NCBI GenBank assembly: GCA_003259005.1
Contig: QLII01000001.1
Location: forward strand, 6,253,001 to 6,317,000
DNA: 64,000 bases
From: Spirosoma telluris
Lineage (GTDB): Bacteria > Bacteroidota > Bacteroidia > Cytophagales > Spirosomataceae
Direction of reading: 5' to 3'
Each line of letters begins with the position of its first letter. The first letter of the stretch is position 1. Below the pieces are notes generated by a model that saw only the letters and a list, made by a program, of their open reading frames with translations, had not been told where the DNA came from and did not search any database. The translations under genes were made by a program, and so were the position numbers. Of the stretch, positions 37,223-45,874 are shown piece after piece.

Positions 37223-38085
37223 TCATTTTGATAATCGCTCTTCATATTCACGAACAGCAGCCAGAATTTGCGGATCTTTCTCCTGCTTCTTTACCTGCGC
37301 CAAGACCTGCTTTGCTTCAGCCTTTTGACCAGCTTCAGCTAAGCTAACCCCAAGTAAAACTGAGCTTTCCGGCTCGATGGGTTATTAACCAGAATTTGCC
37401 GAAACCGCTCAACGGCCCGTTCGTACTGGTTTGACCGCATGGCCAGCAAGCCAAGATTGAAGAGCGCTAATTCATTTGTTGGGTCCTGCTTAATCACCTC
37501 GCGCAGAAGCATAATACCCTGCATAGGTGTATCGGTATTGACATAAGTCATGGCCATATTAGCCTTTGCCGATAGCAGATTTGGATTTTTAGCCAGCGCT
37601 TGCCCATATAAATCACGGGTTTTCTGGCCTAATAGCGCTGTTTTCTTTTCATCGACAGCGAAGGTAAAGGCTTCAAAATACTCATCTCCGGCTCGTAATA
37701 GATTCCGTTCCGTTGGTTGAGCTTTGGCCAGTTCCTCTGCATAATGAGCCGCACTGTCGTAGCGAGTTACTTCATGCAATAAGGCAATCAGTTTCACCCC
37801 GACGGCCTCCTTCTGTGTTGGGTTCGCTTTCGTAAACTCCGTTTGGAGTGTTACCAGGCGTTTCTGTTGTTCAGGCGACAGCGGCTTTTCATGAACAGAA
37901 GAGCCATTGTCATTGCTTGCTACGTTGAGTGAATCAGAACCGGGCCGACTTGCTCCAGGCGTTTGCATTGTACGGCCACCTCCAAGCTGCTTACTTTCAT
38001 TTCGTACAACTACCTTCGGTAAAGTATACAACCCCACCGTTAGGGCCGCAGCCAATAAGATAACAAGCAATACGAATTTATTCAT
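37223..38085 (-). CDS. TPR-repeat membrane-anchored protein, with apparent frameshift
   Basis: 287 residues after repair. The ATG at 38085 gives an N-terminal membrane anchor (NKFVLLVILLAAALTVGLYTL); an upstream ATG at 38109 adds eight residues. A Ser/Gly linker is followed by about four tetratricopeptide repeats (for example ALAKNPNLLSAKANMAMTYV and NELALFNLGLLAMRSNQYERAV). The frame slips at C4 (37348-37351 plus strand). One base more gives QFYLGVSLAEAGQKAEAKQV and a stop at 37223-37225. Probably a periplasm-facing scaffold; partner unknown. Confidence 0.8.
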
Positions 38086-38160
38086 AATTTGGAGATCGTC
38101 ACAATGCAAACGCCTGAGCCGGTCTAGTTTACCAGTTCATAGTCATTTGGGCAACCTGGC

Positions 38161-38463
38161 TTACTCAACAGCTACCTTCGCTTTGTCGCTGGTTTTTACC
38201 TGCTCAACAAAAACCTTGGCGGGCTTGAAACTCGGAATAAAGTGCTCGTCAATCACCATAGCGGTGTTTTTTGAGATATTCCGGGCTACTTTTTTAGCTC
38301 GTTTCTTATTGATGAAGCTGCCGAACCCTCTCACATAAATGTTTTCTCCCTCGGCCAATGAGTCCTTTACTACTGAAAAGAATGTTTCCAGGGTGTTTGT
38401 TACTTCTGCCTTATCAATACCGGTCTTATCGGCGATCTCGGCAATTACGTCTGCTTTCGTCAC
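38161..38463 (-). CDS. HU/IHF-family DNA-binding protein
   Basis: 100 residues: two N-terminal helices (MTKADVIAEIADKTGIDKAEV), the signature YVRGFGSFINKKRAKKVARNISKNTAMVI, and FIPSFKPAKVFVEQV. Histone-like protein that bends and compacts DNA. The C-terminal tail is slightly extended and charged compared with 90-residue HU. A -7 element lies upstream at 38524-38531. Confidence 0.93.
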   Translation of the reverse strand: MTKADVIAEIADKTGIDKAEVTNTLETFFSVVKDSLAEGENIYVRGFGSFINKKRAKKVARNISKNTAMVIDEHFIPSFKPAKVFVEQVKTSDKAKVAVE

Positions 38464-38523
38464 GACTTCTTAAACTTTAACGTTTACTGTATTGTTGAAA
38501 ATTCGGGTCTCAAAATGGGAGCA

Positions 38524-38531
38524 CAAAGGTA
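38524..38531 (-). promoter_or_regulatory. Possible -7 element for the HU gene
   Basis: Minus strand TACCTTTG fits TAnnTTTG, about 60 bases before the HU start. No clean TTG upstream. Confidence 0.45.
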
Positions 38532-38602
38532 GGGCTTTCCTATAAAATTAAAAACCTTATGCTTCCGTTTTTCCTGGTAACGATGTATTTTTCTGTTTTA
38601 TT

Positions 38603-39691
38603 TTGAATTGGCTATCAGACCTTAACAAGATCGAAACCACATTTGCTCCTATTCTTGAGCAGTGGTATTTGATTCATAAACGAGACTTGCCGTGGCGCCA
38701 CACCCGCGATCCTTATCGCATCTGGCTGTCAGAAGTCATTCTTCAGCAAACCCGCGTAGCACAGGGAAAACCCTATTATGAACGCTTTGTAAATACCTAT
38801 GCAACCATTGCCGATCTGGCCAATGCCGATGAACGCGAGTTACTACGACTTTGGCAGGGCCTGGGTTATTACTCCCGAGCCCGAAACCTGCACCAGACTG
38901 CTCGTTATGTAACTCTTCAATTAGACGGTAAGTTCCCTGATACTTATCAGGACTTGCTGAAAATGAAGGGAATAGGTACTTATACGGCAGCCGCTATCGC
39001 TTCGTTTGCCTTTGGCGAGCGTGTTCCTGTTGTCGATGGGAATGTATATCGTGTTTTGGCTCGGGTGTTCGGTATAAACGAGGATATCACGACGACGAAT
39101 GCCAAGAAAATATTTGCTGCGCTAGCCATGCGGCTGATTCAATCGGCCAACGATCCGGCAACCTATAATCAGGCTATTATGGAGTTCGGTGCGATCCACT
39201 GCACGCCGGTCGCACCTGATTGTTTACTATGTCCAATTCAGCAAGCCTGTGTTGCTTATTTGACGGGCCGGCAGCACCAATTGCCCGTTAAATCGAAAAA
39301 AGCACCCGTGCGTGAACGCTACTTTTCTTATCTGGTTTTTCGGCAGCATGGAAAGATAGCGCTTCGTGAACGCATTGCCCGTGATGTCTGGCAAAACCTG
39401 CACGATTTTTATTTGCTTGAAACCGAAGATCAGAAAGAAGCGTTACAGGGGCTGCCGCTTCCTGAAGAGATCGGAAACGTAGTGCAAAATAGTGTCGTTG
39501 CAGATTCTCCAGCGGAATCGGTTCAGTTGTTATCCCACCAGCGGATTCGTGCCAGATTCTACCTGATTGACGTGCCTGAGGGGTTAATTGATAGCTTGCC
39601 CACAGACTTACACTGGTACACATCGGAAGAAATTAGTCACCTTCCGAAGCCTGTATTGATTACAAACTATTTGGAGAATCTGTTTGGATAA
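38603..39691 (+). CDS. mutY: A/G-specific adenine glycosylase
   Basis: Removes adenine mispaired with 8-oxoguanine. 362 residues from a TTG start at 38603 (no in-frame ATG precedes it). Helix-hairpin-helix LLKMKGIGTYTAAAIASFAFG, then the catalytic Asp in VPVVDGNVYRVLARVFG. The Fe-S cluster cysteines (HCTPVAPDCLLCPIQQAC, Cx6Cx2Cx5C) occupy about residues 196-213, and a NUDIX-like C-terminal domain follows. Lies upstream of ssb and gldE in the same direction, an order common in Bacteroidota. Confidence 0.95.
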   Translation: MNWLSDLNKIETTFAPILEQWYLIHKRDLPWRHTRDPYRIWLSEVILQQTRVAQGKPYYERFVNTYATIADLANADERELLRLWQGLGYYSRARNLHQTARYVTLQLDGKFPDTYQDLLKMKGIGTYTAAAIASFAFGERVPVVDGNVYRVLARVFGINEDITTTNAKKIFAALAMRLIQSANDPATYNQAIMEFGAIHCTPVAPDCLLCPIQQACVAYLTGRQHQLPVKSKKAPVRERYFSYLVFRQHGKIALRERIARDVWQNLHDFYLLETEDQKEALQGLPLPEEIGNVVQNSVVADSPAESVQLLSHQRIRARFYLIDVPEGLIDSLPTDLHWYTSEEISHLPKPVLITNYLENLFG

Positions 39692-39714
39692 GTGGGTAGA
39701 TTTCAGTATCTTTA
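39683..39714 (+). promoter_or_regulatory. Promoter of ssb
   Basis: TTTG (39683-39686), 20 bases, TATCTTTA (39707-39714), one mismatch to TAnnTTTG. It partly overlaps the mutY 3' end; ssb starts 50 bases on. Confidence 0.55.
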
Positions 39715-39764
39715 ATCCTCTTAAACGCTATAGATTTTTATAAGTAACCAACAAAACAACGAGT

Positions 39765-40292
39765 ATGGCAAGTCTTAATAAGATGACAATAATCGGTAAC
39801 CTGGGTGCCGATCCTGAAGTACGTTATCTTGATGGCGGAGCAGTTGTGGCAACCTTCAATGTCGCAACTACCGAAAAATATACGAACCGAAACGGTGAGA
39901 AAGTTGAGCAAACAGAGTGGTTTCGGATTGAATTGTGGAATGAACAGGCCAAAGTGGCTGAGAAATATTTGAAAAAAGGCAATTCTGTCTATGTTGAAGG
40001 TCGCCTTCGGACAGAATTATGGACGGATAAAGAAGGGAAAGAACGGACATCCTTGCGCGTCCGGGCTAATACCATGCAACTACTGGGTAGCCCCAATAGT
40101 GACCGATCAGATGAACCGTCCTACGAAGCTCCCCGTCAGCAGGCTGCTCCTGCACAACCTGCCAGCGCAGCTCGTCAGCAAACAGCACCGCCAGCTGCTC
40201 AACCAGCACGTCAGCAGGCAGCGCCCGCACGCAGGGAGCCAGAACCAGTGCCTTTCGAGAGCAATAGTGGTGATGACGATTTGCCATTCTAA
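39765..40292 (+). CDS. ssb: Single-stranded DNA-binding protein
   Basis: 175 residues. OB-fold at about 1-110 (MTIIGNLGADPEVRYLDGGAVVATFNVAT and TEWFRIELWNEQAKVAEKYLKKGNSVYVEGRLR). A Gln/Ala/Pro-rich disordered linker follows, and the acidic tip DDDLPF that recruits replication and repair proteins. A long Gln/Pro linker is normal for SSB. Confidence 0.97.
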   Translation: MASLNKMTIIGNLGADPEVRYLDGGAVVATFNVATTEKYTNRNGEKVEQTEWFRIELWNEQAKVAEKYLKKGNSVYVEGRLRTELWTDKEGKERTSLRVRANTMQLLGSPNSDRSDEPSYEAPRQQAAPAQPASAARQQTAPPAAQPARQQAAPARREPEPVPFESNSGDDDLPF

Positions 40293-40333
40293 CCCACTCA
40301 GCTTGCTCTATTGTTGAACGAGATTTGATATAC

Positions 40334-41661
40334 ATGGATCCTGGTGACCCCTTCCTCGACAGGTGCTCCCAGCCGCTGATGGCTGGGGCACCTATTTTGA
40401 TTTATATGCCCCTTATACGGCTTTAATTCTCTTGCTGCTGACGCTGGCTGGTTTGGTATCAGCTTCTGAAGCTGCTTTCTTCTCTCTTTCCCCCGATGAT
40501 CGGGCTCACTGTCGGGAAAGTAGTTCTGCCGATGAAAAGCGGATCGCCCTACTGCTTGAGCGCCCTAAACGCTTGCTGGCGTCATTGGTCATTTTCAATA
40601 ACTTACTTAATATTGCTATTGTCGTTATTGTATCTTACCTGACCTGGGAGGTGACGAAGGTCTCATCTGGATCAGGATGGATACTCACCGGTATGGCCCT
40701 GGCTACTACAATTGCCATTGTGCTCTTTGGCGAGATTGTACCGAAAGTATATGCCAGTCAGAATAACCTGATTGTTGCCCGTCAGACTGCTCCCTTAGCT
40801 CAGCTTGGACTGGCTGTATTCCGCCCATTAGCCATGATGCTGGTTAGTTTAAGTAATCAGGTAGATAAGCGAATTCAGCGCCGTGGCTACAAACTGTCGG
40901 TAGAAGAACTTAGCCAGGCAGTTGAGTTAACAGGGATAAATGCGACCGTCGAAGAGAAAGAAATTCTTAAGGGTATTGTTAACTTTAGCAACCTGACGGC
41001 TCGTCAGGTAATGCGGGCAAGACTAGATATTTCGGCTGTAAATGACGACCTGCCGTTCAGTGAATTACTCGATCAAATTAATGCATCGGGCTATTCGCGC
41101 GTGCCCGTTTATGGAGAATCGCTGGATCAGATTGAAGGCGTTTTGTATATAAAGGACCTGCTACCGCATATCCATGCTGACGATTCCTTTCGTTGGCAAT
41201 CGCTATTACGGCCTGCGTTCTTTATCCCCGAAAATAAAAAAGTTGACGATTTGCTTCAGGACTTCCAGAAACGGCGGGTTCACATGGCGATCGTTGTAGA
41301 TGAGTACGGTGGAACGCGCGGTCTGGTAACGCTGGAGGATATTATTGAAGAAATATTTGGCGATATAAATGATGAGTTTGACGACGAGACTCCTGTTGGT
41401 TATCGACGCGAAGATGCCCAAACGGTCGTATTTGAGGGAAAACTACCGCTGACTGATGTGTGCCGGGTGTTAAATGTTGATGCAACCACATTCGAAGCTG
41501 TTCAGGGAGATAGCGAATCGCTTGGTGGGTTATTGCTTGAGCTATTTAACCGACTTCCAAAATCTGGCGACAAAACCACCTATGCTGGGTTTGTATTTGA
41601 CGTAGTATCGGCTGATGATAAGCGCATCAACGAGGTAAGAGTCCGCAAAGGTGAGGCATAG
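40334..41661 (+). CDS. gldE: Gliding motility-associated protein GldE (CNNM/CorC family), with apparent frameshift at the start
   Basis: 442 residues after repair. The usable frame can start only at GTG 40363. An ATG at 40334 encodes MDPGDPFLD, an opening I associate with GldE, one base out of frame; adding a G at 40362-40363 joins them. Then follow a DUF21/CNNM membrane domain (about four segments, SASEAAFFSLSPDDR), two CBS domains (for example VVDEYGGTRGLVTLEDIIEEIFGDI), and a CorC_HlyC transporter-associated domain. In F. johnsoniae GldE supports gliding together with GldD; gldD is not next door here. Confidence 0.85.
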
Positions 41662-41683
41662 GATGCTCGGTCTACTCTGCCAA

Positions 41684-42792
41684 CTATACCCAGAGCCCTT
41701 TTCCTTGATTGTAATCAGTACCAATCTGACGAATTGCCTTAGTTGAATACGTCAAAAATCCTTTTTTTCGAAGTTCACGTAAACGTCTTTTCTCAAACCA
41801 GGATAGTTTACCATCAACCAGAACGCCAAATACAATGAGTCGTTCCAGGCTTCGGCGTACAGCAAGAGGAGCCTGCTGAACCTGCTCCATAAAATGGCCA
41901 GTTAATGGTGTATCTGTAGTTAATTCAAAGCGATCCAGGAGCGTTTCTGTTAGCATGAAGTGGGCATAGTTGTACTGCCTTTTCAGAATCGAAACGTATT
42001 GAAGGGCTTCCAGGATCAGAGGACGGAATTGATCGTTTTTCCCCCATTCTTCGTGAAGTTCATGCACAAATTCGCGAATCGTAATAGGGGCCATCACCCG
42101 AATCTGAGCTTCATGCAGAACCTGCCATGATGCCCAGGTATTCCAAAGGGCATAGACCGGCATGCCCGCCAGGTCTGTTACCGGACGTAATGCATACTGA
42201 CCAAGAGATCGTTTGAGAAGTAATTTTAGCACGAGTGTACTCAGGGCTGCTTTGACGATAGTCAGCAGAAAGAAGATACTTAGACCCCAGCGTGGCATAG
42301 TCAGGTATGGATCAACACCAAAACGCAAAATGGCACGCTGTGATTTCTCGAAGGCCGCTTTGGCAAGCGCCTGTAAATGTCGCTCATACTGAGCATCATG
42401 AGCGCGGGGAAACTGGCAAATATCCATAATGGACTTTACGCCCCATAGATTGATTGCCAGCAATAGATTCACTTCCAGATACACTAGTAAGAGACCGTAT
42501 AAGCTGGCGATAAGCGGTAGCTCGTAGGTATTGCCTAACAGATGAACAGGGGTCGTGCTGAAAAATTCAGGCCAGCTGTATTGTGGCCAATACAGTAGTA
42601 AAACCCCGTTATTCCAAGCAGAGTCGCAATTGTTATCGTGATAACTTTTGTTCGGCGGATCACCCGACTTTCAACGGAATTCAGTACATAAGGCTCATCG
42701 ACGGGGTGCGACATATCGAGTACCTGCCGTAAGTAGCGCATTGACAGATGGTCAAGTGGACCAGAGCTATTGTTCGGAGGCCGGGTGGACAT
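41684..42792 (-). CDS. Membrane protein of unknown function, with apparent frameshift
   Basis: 369 residues after joining two frames. The N-terminal piece (ATG 42792) has a Pro/Asn-rich head, then a membrane helix starting VITITIATLLGITG. At C4 (42604-42607 plus strand), one more base continues as VLLLYWPQYSWPEFFSTTPV into a second hydrophobic segment and the long C-terminal part. That part has a further membrane pair and a helical domain ending in a basic region (SWFEKRRLRELRKKG). No family recognised. It converges on gldE with 22 bases between. Confidence 0.65.
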
Positions 42793-42978
42793 GATCGTAG
42801 TTATCGAAGTTTGTGACAGTGGTGTTATGCAGTAAACTACTAAAACAGCAAGGTTGTTGGCAAACCGCCATATATAATGAAATCGCTTTGACTAAACGGT
42901 TGGATCTCCGCTGGTGTCAGATAGGTAAATGTGTTGACGAATGCTCTTTACGAAGTATCGTATAAACGCCCTTCACCT

Positions 42979-44103
42979 ATGAAATACCCATTTTTCCTTT
43001 TTGGCTGTCTGATTGCCAGTCAGCTACACGTTTTGGGCCAGGTTGCGCCGTCGCCCAAAACGTTGCCTGTTCAACAGCGCGTAAAAGATGAAATGACGGA
43101 TGCCGGCAACCTGTTTCTGGGCATGCTTACACCAGAGCAGCGTCAGAAAGCCACCTATGCCTTTGACAATGAAGAGCGATTTAACTGGCACTATGTGCCC
43201 AGGGAACGGAAAGGATTGCCGCTGAAACAAATGACGCCCGAGCAACGCACCGCGGCAATGGCCATGCTGAAAACGGCCTTGAGTTTACAGGGGTATGAAA
43301 AAGCAACATCCATCATTGATATGGAAAATGTGTTGCGTGTGATTGATAATCGCCCTCCCAACGATGTATATCGTGATCCGGAAAATTACTCCTTTACCTT
43401 CTTTGGCGATCCCGCATCGAAAGAACCCTGGAGCTGGCGTATTGAAGGTCACCACTTATCACTTCAATTTATAGCCGTAGCCGGTAAAGTAATTGCGCAG
43501 ACGCCCACGTTTTTTGGGAGTAACCCTGCGGTACTGAAATTCGACTCCAGTATGGCGGATAAACGTATGTCGGACCCTCGGGTAGCTAGCCTGCCACAAA
43601 AAGGGAAAGCGATATTTAAACAGGAAACGGAAAAAGCGTTTGCATTGCTCAAAACGTTGAACCCCGATCAGCGCAAACAGGCCATATTGGATGCTGTCGC
43701 CTATCCTGAAATGGTCACCAGCAACAAACGCAAGGCGTCTTTGGAGCGAATGGATGGGGTAAGAATGGCTGATATGAATGCAGAGCAGCGTAAATTGTTT
43801 ATGGACCTATTGCAGACTTATCTGACTAACTACCGAATTACGCTGGCTAAGCAACAATTAGATAAACTAGAGAAAAATGGATTGGATAATCTGCGCTTTG
43901 GTTGGGCAGGTGATCAGACGCCAACATTAGGAGAGGGAAAAGGATGGTATTATCGAATTCATGGCCCAACCATTTTAATTGAGTATGACAATACGCAAAC
44001 AAATGCCAATCACATTCATACGGTTGTCCGTGATTTAACCAATGACTGGGGAGAAGATTTATTACAGGAGCATTACAAAAACTCCAGTCATGGGAAGGAT
44101 TGA
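42979..44103 (+). CDS. DUF3500 domain-containing exported protein
   Basis: 374 residues from the ATG at 42979, which directly precedes a signal peptide (about 1-20, ending VLGQ); an in-frame upstream ATG at 42931 would add 16 residues before it. The body has the DUF3500 pattern: LTPEQRQKATYAFDNEERFNWHYVP, then DPASKEPWSWRIEGHHLSLQF, and a second half ending IEYDNTQTNANHIHTVVRDLTNDWG. The biochemical role of DUF3500 is not established. Histidine-rich motifs suggest metal binding, which is inference. Confidence 0.85.
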   Translation: MKYPFFLFGCLIASQLHVLGQVAPSPKTLPVQQRVKDEMTDAGNLFLGMLTPEQRQKATYAFDNEERFNWHYVPRERKGLPLKQMTPEQRTAAMAMLKTALSLQGYEKATSIIDMENVLRVIDNRPPNDVYRDPENYSFTFFGDPASKEPWSWRIEGHHLSLQFIAVAGKVIAQTPTFFGSNPAVLKFDSSMADKRMSDPRVASLPQKGKAIFKQETEKAFALLKTLNPDQRKQAILDAVAYPEMVTSNKRKASLERMDGVRMADMNAEQRKLFMDLLQTYLTNYRITLAKQQLDKLEKNGLDNLRFGWAGDQTPTLGEGKGWYYRIHGPTILIEYDNTQTNANHIHTVVRDLTNDWGEDLLQEHYKNSSHGKD

Positions 44104-44189
44104 GACAGATAAGTCGACCGTTTAACAATTTTTAAGCGATTTATAAGGTTGTTTCTTCGTAATTTGTCGAGATTTTTTGTTAACAATTC

Positions 44190-45794
44190 ATGAAGAAACT
44201 CCTTATCAGCGCGTCAGTTTGTTTGCTTTCGGTGGCAGCTTTGGCGCAGGAAACGCAGTGGTATCTGCAAGATAAAACCGATAACACGGCGGGCATTAGC
44301 GTTGAGCGCACGTACCGTGAGCTGCTGAAAGATCGCAAACCAACGCCCGTTGTGGTCGCGGTAATTGATGGAGGCATTGACACGACTCACGAGGATTTAC
44401 GTCGTGTACTCTGGGTCAATCCGAAGGAAATTGCCGGAAACGGGAAAGACGACGATAAAAACGGTTATGTAGACGATGTCCACGGTTGGAATTTTATTGG
44501 CGGCAAAGACGGCAGGAACGTCGATTATGAAACGGCCGAAGTGACCCGGCTCTATGTTCAGCTAAAACCAAAATACGAAGGAAAAGACCGGAAAAGCCTG
44601 AAGCCAGATCAGCAGAAAGAGTATGATCTGTACGTAAAAACGAAGGCTGAAGTAGAGAAAAATCAATCGCAGTACAAAGCCCAGTATCAGGGTATTAGCC
44701 AGTTTGCTGCCCAGTTTACTGGCGCAGTTTCTATGTTGAAAAAAGCGTTGAACGTAACAAAACTGGATACCCTTACCTTGCGTAAAGCTGCCGATACGCT
44801 TACCAATGTAAGCCTGAAGCGCCCTGTATTAGGAATCCTACAGATCTTGAATCAACAGGGTGTTGCCGATACGGATGTGGTCATGGGTGAGCTCGAAAAG
44901 GCGAATGACCAACTCAAAGCACGGGCAGAGTATAATTATAATCCTGAGTTCGATGGTCGTTCGGTGGTGGGCGATAACCCCAGCGATATGAACCAGCGCG
45001 ATTATGGCAATGCTGATATCGCTGGTTCGCGTCCTGATCATGGCACGCACGTAGCCGGAATCATTGGAGCCGACCGTACGAACAATCTGGGTGTAAAAGG
45101 GATAGCCGATGCTGTCCAAATCATGGGTGTTCGGGCAGTACCCGATGGTGATGAACGCGATAAGGATGTTGCCAATGCCATCCGGTATGCCGTTGACAAC
45201 GGTGCGCAGATTATCAATATGAGTTTCGGGAAGGACTACTCGCCCCAGCGTAATGTGGTTGAAGAGGCTGAACGCTATGCGCTGGCAAAAGGCGTGTTAA
45301 TGGTTCATGCGGCCGGAAACGATGGGAAAGATATTGATACAGCAGCCAACTATCCAGCGCCCCGCTTTATTGACGGCTCAGCCATTGCAAACGTAATTAC
45401 GGTAGGAGCCAGTGCTTTACCTAATACCAGTGATTTAGTTGCTAGTTTCTCGAACTATGGGAAGCAGAATGTGGATGTATTTGCCCCCGGTAAAGATATT
45501 TATTCGACTGTACCGGGCAGCAAGTACGAGAACAACAGTGGCACGAGCATGGCCTCGCCTGTCGTTGCGGGTGTAGCTGCTGTTCTGAAGTCGTACTTTC
45601 CTAAGCTGACCTATGCTGATATCAAACGCATTATCCTGCAATCGGCAACCCCTTATTCAACAAAGGTGACCCGCCCCGAATCAACCGATGTAGTTGCCTT
45701 TGCAACCTTGTCGAAGACAGGTGGTATTGTCAATCTATATGATGCGGTAAAAATGGCTTTGGCAGAAGAGGCTTCGTCTGGTAAAGCAAAATAA
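44190..45794 (+). CDS. Subtilisin-like S8 serine peptidase without T9SS tail
   Basis: 534 residues with signal peptide (about 1-19, ending ALAQ). Catalytic Asp in VVAVIDGGIDTTHEDL, His in DHGTHVAGIIGAD, Ser in NNSGTSMASPVVAGVAAVL. An insertion of about 130 residues between the Asp and His regions is helical and charged (KPDQQKEYDLYVKTKAEVEKN). There is no T9SS C-terminal domain, unlike the two subtilases downstream, so it is probably periplasmic. Its stop is seven bases before a 34-bp perfect inverted repeat. Confidence 0.93.
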   Translation: MKKLLISASVCLLSVAALAQETQWYLQDKTDNTAGISVERTYRELLKDRKPTPVVVAVIDGGIDTTHEDLRRVLWVNPKEIAGNGKDDDKNGYVDDVHGWNFIGGKDGRNVDYETAEVTRLYVQLKPKYEGKDRKSLKPDQQKEYDLYVKTKAEVEKNQSQYKAQYQGISQFAAQFTGAVSMLKKALNVTKLDTLTLRKAADTLTNVSLKRPVLGILQILNQQGVADTDVVMGELEKANDQLKARAEYNYNPEFDGRSVVGDNPSDMNQRDYGNADIAGSRPDHGTHVAGIIGADRTNNLGVKGIADAVQIMGVRAVPDGDERDKDVANAIRYAVDNGAQIINMSFGKDYSPQRNVVEEAERYALAKGVLMVHAAGNDGKDIDTAANYPAPRFIDGSAIANVITVGASALPNTSDLVASFSNYGKQNVDVFAPGKDIYSTVPGSKYENNSGTSMASPVVAGVAAVLKSYFPKLTYADIKRIILQSATPYSTKVTRPESTDVVAFATLSKTGGIVNLYDAVKMALAEEASSGKAK

Positions 45795-45800
45795 AGGTTA

Positions 45801-45874
45801 CGGTTCATAAAAAAATAAACTAGGCCTATTCACACATTTTTGTGAATAGGCCTAGTTTATTTTTTTATGAACCG
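45801..45874. terminator. Perfect 34-bp inverted repeat overlapping coding sequence
   Basis: Arms 45801-45834 and 45841-45874 are exact reverse complements, loop six bases. The right arm includes the stop codon and last five codons of the minus-strand subtilase (45857 onward). Likely bidirectional terminator for convergent peptidase genes. Confidence 0.9.

Noticed and set aside
40363..41661. GTG 40363 as the true gldE start
   Set aside because: It would omit the MDPGDP opening encoded immediately upstream, one base out of frame; the single-base deletion pattern explains it better.
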